Shown here in pieces: positions 59,906 to 64,000 of a stretch of DNA of 64,000 bases. The first letter of the stretch is position 1, and the number at the start of each line of letters is the position of its first letter. Below the pieces are notes generated by a model. It was not told where the DNA came from. It made no database searches and saw only the letters and a program-made list of their open reading frames with translations. The stretch comes from Phytophthora colocasiae (taxonomy: Eukaryota; Oomycota; Peronosporomycetes; Peronosporales; Peronosporaceae): positions 248,001 through 312,000 of the forward strand of contig JAGKQI010000047.1 in the NCBI GenBank assembly GCA_018806915.1, given 5' to 3'. A program made the translations under genes and the position numbers.

Positions 59906-60952
59906 TCATTTCTCGGCCTGCATCTTGGCAAAGTCCTGCTTGATGAAGTCCAGCGCCTGTGCCACGTCGTCTACAACCCCATAAGCTGGATGCTCCTCGT
60001 GATTTTCCGGCCCGTTGTGCATTCCTGTAAGCGTCAGCACCGACTTCCACCTGCCTCCAGCTTCATTAGCGCCGTGGATGTCCGTTTTGGGGTTGTCCCC
60101 TACCATGTAAATGCGCTCCACGTCTTGACGTTGAGCATCGATTAAACTCTCAGCAAACTCAAAGGACGTGCGCTGCGGCTTGCCAAACAACGTTTTCTCC
60201 AATTTGTGGCCCGTCGTGCGGGTGAAAAGGTCCTCCAACACTGCATGGAACGCCCCAGCGCCGTATCGCGGTAAATGAAACTCGCCTACATACTGGAAAT
60301 CCGAACACGCCGAGTACAGTGGAATATGCTGGCGTTCGCCAGTTCCGTCCCCTTCCACCGTGCGTTGACCCAAAAGTCCATCAGGGGAGCACAGCACGTC
60401 CATGACAATCTGCAGTTCTCGTCCCCAGTAGATCGGATCAATGAGAACGAACACGGCAGCGAACGGCTGCGACTCGAAGCGTCCGTTGTGCTCCAGAGGC
60501 TCCTTCACCTTGACGTCCGGGTACATCGTTGGGAAGTGGCGGTGCAATTGGTCCACTGTGACGACGTGCTTGAAGCCGTAGTTGGCCATGACCTTCCGTA
60601 GCTCCTCGCCGTCTTTGCCTACAGCCAACACCAGCTCATCTGCGTGTTTGTCCGCCAGTTCGCGCATGGGCGTGTGACTCATGCACATGCGCTCAGTGGG
60701 GATGGAGACACCGTCACCAAGGATCTTCTCGATCTGACGCGCCTTCGTGTCTTCCGGATAGCCACCGCCGTTGGTCATGATGGCAAACGGAGTGTTGGTC
60801 TCTTGAAGCTCCAGCAAAACGTCACGAGCGCCTGGAATGGGCGTTTTACCGCGTAAAAGCACGCCGTCCACGTCGAAAACTACGCCAAAGGTGGAGGCAA
60901 AGCGCTTACTGGAGCGCATGGAGAACACGGAGCTTCTGCGGAGGATATTCAT
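59906..60952 (-). CDS. HAD-superfamily IIA hydrolase, CECR5-like, probably mitochondrial
   Basis: 348 residues from ATG 60952. The frame is open further upstream, but this start gives an Arg/Ser-rich, acid-free N-terminus (MNILRRSSVFSMRSSKRFAS) typical of a mitochondrial presequence. HAD motif I is DVDGVL with both Asp, motif II ITNGG-like (MTNGG), and motif III/IV VGDNPKTDIHGANEAG. The FGKP block and long cap match subfamily IIA phosphatases of the CECR5/HDHD5 type. Substrate of the family uncertain. Convergent with RXLR gene 2 (64 bp). Confidence 0.9.
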   Translation of the reverse strand: MNILRRSSVFSMRSSKRFASTFGVVFDVDGVLLRGKTPIPGARDVLLELQETNTPFAIMTNGGGYPEDTKARQIEKILGDGVSIPTERMCMSHTPMRELADKHADELVLAVGKDGEELRKVMANYGFKHVVTVDQLHRHFPTMYPDVKVKEPLEHNGRFESQPFAAVFVLIDPIYWGRELQIVMDVLCSPDGLLGQRTVEGDGTGERQHIPLYSACSDFQYVGEFHLPRYGAGAFHAVLEDLFTRTTGHKLEKTLFGKPQRTSFEFAESLIDAQRQDVERIYMVGDNPKTDIHGANEAGGRWKSVLTLTGMHNGPENHEEHPAYGVVDDVAQALDFIKQDFAKMQAEK

Positions 60953-61632
60953 GGTGAACAAGCGCTGGAAGGAGGGGGAATGACACAAGTGCAGGTAATG
61001 ACTGACGAGGATCGGGTGAAAAAGGAGATGGACAGAGCTCGTCACGAGAGCGCGTCAGAGCTTCAAGGTCAGAGGAGGTTGCTTGAAGGAAGGTTGCGCG
61101 AAGGTCGCGAATTGCGCAAACAGTTGAAAATGCTGGTGGTGCCGGCCTGGCAGAGACTCCCGAGCTGGCATGGACGAGTTCGCTTCGCTTGCATGTTTGA
61201 GAAAAGGTTAACACTTACGAAGGCTTAGTATCGTTTTGCGGTAAAGTGCGCTGTAGTGTCTTGCATATGGGAGTCCCAGGTGGCAAGCAAACACGGCATG
61301 ACTTCACGAACAACCCTCATCCTCGTCACATGGAAGATGTGCACCACACGAATGTTAAAAATAGCATCTTTCTCAGGTTCCAGCTGAAAACCCTTCTTAC
61401 ACTTATAGCGTTTGCGCAAACTTCATCCTCTTTACCCAGCTACATTTCCTTCAACTAACATTAATTATTACAAATTCCCACATACAAATTCACTTCTTTA
61501 CTTTTATTCCCATCTTCCTTCATATTTTATTATTCTACACTACAGTTTCTCCTAAACCCCCGGAACGGACGTCTTCACCTCAACTCCTCTTCACTTTCGC
61601 ATTTGCTCTCTAGAGCTCACATCGAATTCCTC
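60953..61632. promoter_or_regulatory. Shared divergent promoter region
   Basis: About 680 bp separate the start codons of the HAD hydrolase (minus) and the dehydratase (plus). A TCACTTTCGCATTTGC block at 61591-61606, resembling the oomycete initiator plus flanking element, lies 27 bp before the ATG at 61633. No gene seen in between. Confidence 0.5.
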
Positions 61633-63732
61633 ATGGCGTCCGCTTCTTCAACCCCCGAGACCCGCCGGCCGCTCACGTTGCCAGAGAAGATCCTGACCAA
61701 TTGGGCCGTGGGTCTCACCAAGCCCGAAGTCGCTCCCGGCCAAATGCTGTGCGTTAAGGCGCAGTGGACTTTGGCGTGTGAAATCACGTGGAAGTCCATG
61801 GACAAAACGTATCAGGACATGGGACGTCCGCGTATCTGGCGTAATGACCGCTTCTGGCTTGCGGTGGACCACACAGTGGACCCTCGAGTGAACCACCAGC
61901 CTCGTCAGCAAATGATGATCAAGGCGTCTGAAGATTTCGCCAAGGAAGCCGAACTCACCAACTTCCAGCCACCTAACACGACCATTCTACACACCGAGTT
62001 CTACCGTCAACGTGCTCAGCCTGGTCAGATTGTGGTGGGTGCTGACTCGCACTCGTGCAGTACTGGTGGCTTGGGAGCTTTTGCTATTGGTTTGGGAGCT
62101 GCTGATGTTGTCATGCCTCTTGTGACGGGTGAAACGTGGATTAAAGTGCCTGAGACGGTGCTCATTGAGTTTGTGGGCACTCCACCAACGGGAATGGGTG
62201 GCAAGGACGTGATGCTGTACACTCTGGGCCAGTTGAAGTGCAACACGGTGGCTATTGGTCGATGTGTGGAGTGGGGTGGCAACATCTCGGCTCTGTCGTG
62301 CGACGCCCGTTTCGCTATCAGTAACATGACTGCTGAGTTCGGTGGTATTGCTGGTGTCTTCCCTGCCGATGAGCGCACTGCTGCGTACATCTCCAAGCGC
62401 CCGGACCACAACCAGGATGCTCTTTACTTCCGTGCCGACAAGGACGCTCACTACGCCGAGAAGTTCCAGATTAACCTAGACAACCTGGAGCCTCAGGTGG
62501 CTCTGTTCCCGTCCCCGGACAATGTCAAGCCTGTGTCGGAGGTTGTTGGCATGAAGCTGGACGGATGTTTCATTGGTGCTTGTACCACAGCTGAAGAGGA
62601 CTTGGTGCTTGGTGCTTTGGTGCTTGAGGCCTGCCTGAAGCAGGGCATGAAGCCTGTAGCGCACGGCCAGCGTCGTGTCACCCCTGGCAGTCAGATCATC
62701 GTGGACAATCTCAAGAAGCACGGTCTCATTGAGGTCTACGAGAAAGCTGGCTTCACTGTTGGCGCTCCTGGCTGCAGTTTCTGTCTTGGTATTGCTGCCG
62801 ATGTCGCTGGTGAGAACGAAGTGTGGCTCAGCTCGCAGAATCGTAACTACCGCAACCGCATGGGTAAGGGCTCCATTGCCAACCTTGCTTCGGCCATCAC
62901 GGTTGCTGCTTCCAGTTTCACCATGGAAGTCACGGACCCGCGTCCGTTCCTGAAGCTGATCGACGTGGAGAAGTTCAACTCGGCTGTGCCCAAACACCCT
63001 TCTGTCCCCATTGAGATTGCTGAGGTGAACCCTGAACTCCCTACGTCTACGGGCGAGGAAGGCGTGAACGCTGATGCGGAGGCTGCTGCTTCCCTTGAGA
63101 CTTTCTCGGGCTCCATTAAGGGCCGCGTTCAGGTGTTTGGCGACAACATCGACACAGATGCCATTCTTCCTGGTGAATTCTTGTGTGAGAACGACATGGA
63201 CGCTTTGGGCAAGGTCGCTTTCCTGCACACGAACCCGGACTTCCGTGACAAGGTCAAGCAGGGACAGAACGTTGTGGTTGCTGGCCATGGTTTCGGCTGC
63301 GGTTCCTCGCGTGAGCAGGCCGTGACGGCTATGAAGGGCGCTGGCGTGCAGGCTCTGATTGCTCGCTCGTTCGGATACATTTTCTCGCGTAACTACCAGA
63401 ACTTCAGTCTGCTGGGCATCCAGCTCGACGACGACCGCTTCTACGAACTGGCCAAGGAGAACGCCGACATCACTGTCAACATGACTGGACGCACGATTGA
63501 GGTAGGCGGCGAGACCTTCCGCTTCAACATGTCGTTGTTTGAGGAGCGTCTTCTGGCTGGCGGTGGCATCATGCCGCTGTACAAGAAGTTCGGCAACCGC
63601 CTCTTCCGGGTGGCGGTGCAGGACCCTGTGGCCGACAAGGGAAGCTGTGGCAGTGGCGGTGGTGGCTGCTCCAGCAAGGAGGAGGCCCCGGCCTCCGCAG
63701 TAGCAGGAGCGTCCAAGGATCTTTCGTGGTAG
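61633..63732 (+). CDS. Aconitase-family dehydratase, fused large and small subunits (3-isopropylmalate dehydratase-like)
   Basis: 699 residues from ATG 61633; the frame extends 10 codons upstream only via a non-ATG. The large-subunit domain has GADSHSC (Cys ~142), GACTT (Cys ~317) and GCSFC (Cys ~381 and 384), the ligands of the [4Fe-4S] cluster. A linker at ~470-495 leads to the swivel/small-subunit domain with GDNIDTDAILP and GFGCGSSREQ (~554-563), the substrate-binding loop. A Gly/Ser/Cys-rich tail ends the protein. The fusion resembles fungal leucine-pathway isomerases, which interconvert 2- and 3-isopropylmalate; homoaconitase-like activity cannot be excluded. Intact. Confidence 0.9.
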   Translation: MASASSTPETRRPLTLPEKILTNWAVGLTKPEVAPGQMLCVKAQWTLACEITWKSMDKTYQDMGRPRIWRNDRFWLAVDHTVDPRVNHQPRQQMMIKASEDFAKEAELTNFQPPNTTILHTEFYRQRAQPGQIVVGADSHSCSTGGLGAFAIGLGAADVVMPLVTGETWIKVPETVLIEFVGTPPTGMGGKDVMLYTLGQLKCNTVAIGRCVEWGGNISALSCDARFAISNMTAEFGGIAGVFPADERTAAYISKRPDHNQDALYFRADKDAHYAEKFQINLDNLEPQVALFPSPDNVKPVSEVVGMKLDGCFIGACTTAEEDLVLGALVLEACLKQGMKPVAHGQRRVTPGSQIIVDNLKKHGLIEVYEKAGFTVGAPGCSFCLGIAADVAGENEVWLSSQNRNYRNRMGKGSIANLASAITVAASSFTMEVTDPRPFLKLIDVEKFNSAVPKHPSVPIEIAEVNPELPTSTGEEGVNADAEAAASLETFSGSIKGRVQVFGDNIDTDAILPGEFLCENDMDALGKVAFLHTNPDFRDKVKQGQNVVVAGHGFGCGSSREQAVTAMKGAGVQALIARSFGYIFSRNYQNFSLLGIQLDDDRFYELAKENADITVNMTGRTIEVGGETFRFNMSLFEERLLAGGGIMPLYKKFGNRLFRVAVQDPVADKGSCGSGGGGCSSKEEAPASAVAGASKDLSW

Positions 63733-64000
63733 AGCGTCATTAGTCGGCGAAAACAAACAAAATAATGTAACTTCATGCTAAAGCGATTGCCTTCTTGTAC
63801 CAGCATCAAGCAGGCATTCCCCAAGATGCAGCCTGAGAATGAAGAGACTACCGTACTACAACTACGTAGTACAGTGCACGCCGAAATTATAGCCGCACTC
63901 GACAAGTGGGTCTATTTCGTAGAGAACCAAGAACGTGTAGCTACCTGAGGGTCTCAAAGTCGTGTAAAATGAATAGAAAACGTATACAGCAAGCGAAGGT
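63733..64000. other. 3' flank with a small unknown ORF
   Basis: A 57-codon plus-strand frame (63775-63948, MLKRLPSCTSIKQAF...) has plausible composition but no recognisable domain. It may be non-coding 3' sequence of the dehydratase gene. Confidence 0.25.

Noticed and set aside
60953..61045. Longer N-terminus of the HAD hydrolase
   Set aside because: The ATG at 60952 gives a mitochondrial-type leader; the extra 31 residues cross the promoter-like region and look non-coding.
62476..63756. 426-codon minus-strand ORF opposite the dehydratase
   Set aside because: It mirrors the codon bias of the real plus-strand gene; no protein family recognised.

Overview
The window reads as nuclear DNA of an oomycete plant pathogen, most likely a Phytophthora species. 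Grounds: two secreted RXLR-EER effectors with LWY-type repeats, a Crinkler (CRN) effector gene, an NLP/NPP1 gene, start-site elements of the oomycete Inr type just before the effector ATGs, introns of 62-65 bp, and a dense mixture of DNA and LTR transposons. The species cannot be fixed from sequence alone.

Layout. 1-5303: 3' part of a Ty3/gypsy chromovirus (copy 1, + strand). 5304-17600: host island with a CRN effector, a four-exon unknown gene, two convergent paralogous bZIP genes, a frameshifted receptor-like kinase and an NLP gene. 17603-29180: stacked DNA-transposon relics, namely a pogo/Tc5-like element split by a TTAA-flanked piggyBac-like MITE, a Harbinger-like relic, a decayed SET-domain gene, a Tc1/mariner element with very long TIRs, and a TIR-bounded unit carrying a SANT-like gene and a Crypton-type tyrosine recombinase, itself split by a second Tc1/mariner. 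29485-45645: one alpha/beta-hydrolase gene (minus strand) blown apart by three insertions: an intact young Ty1/copia element (29512-34996), a 1.3-kb TIR element (35657-36955) and a full-length gypsy chromovirus copy 2 (37122-45418). With one copy of each target-site duplication kept, the hydrolase reading frame runs across all three sites apart from one single-base frameshift near 35087. 46090-47454 and 58468-59841: two RXLR effectors sharing a near-identical core. Between them lie a hairpin-repeat cluster, an autonomous-looking hAT element with a captured fragment resembling a P-type ATPase, a MULE gene and a truncated GMC oxidoreductase. 59906-63732: ordinary housekeeping genes (HAD hydrolase, fused aconitase-family dehydratase), divergently arranged.

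The effector genes lie in the repeat-rich part and the metabolic genes in a compact block, the 'two-speed' arrangement described for Phytophthora. The most unusual signals are: (a) a long antisense ORF in both gypsy copies that starts next to the 3' LTR and overlaps the pol chromodomain on the opposite strand; (b) the triple-hit hydrolase; (c) the TIR-bounded tyrosine-recombinase unit; (d) a perfect 52-bp inverted repeat about 260 bp upstream of an RXLR gene. All calls come from reading the sequence; no database search was run.
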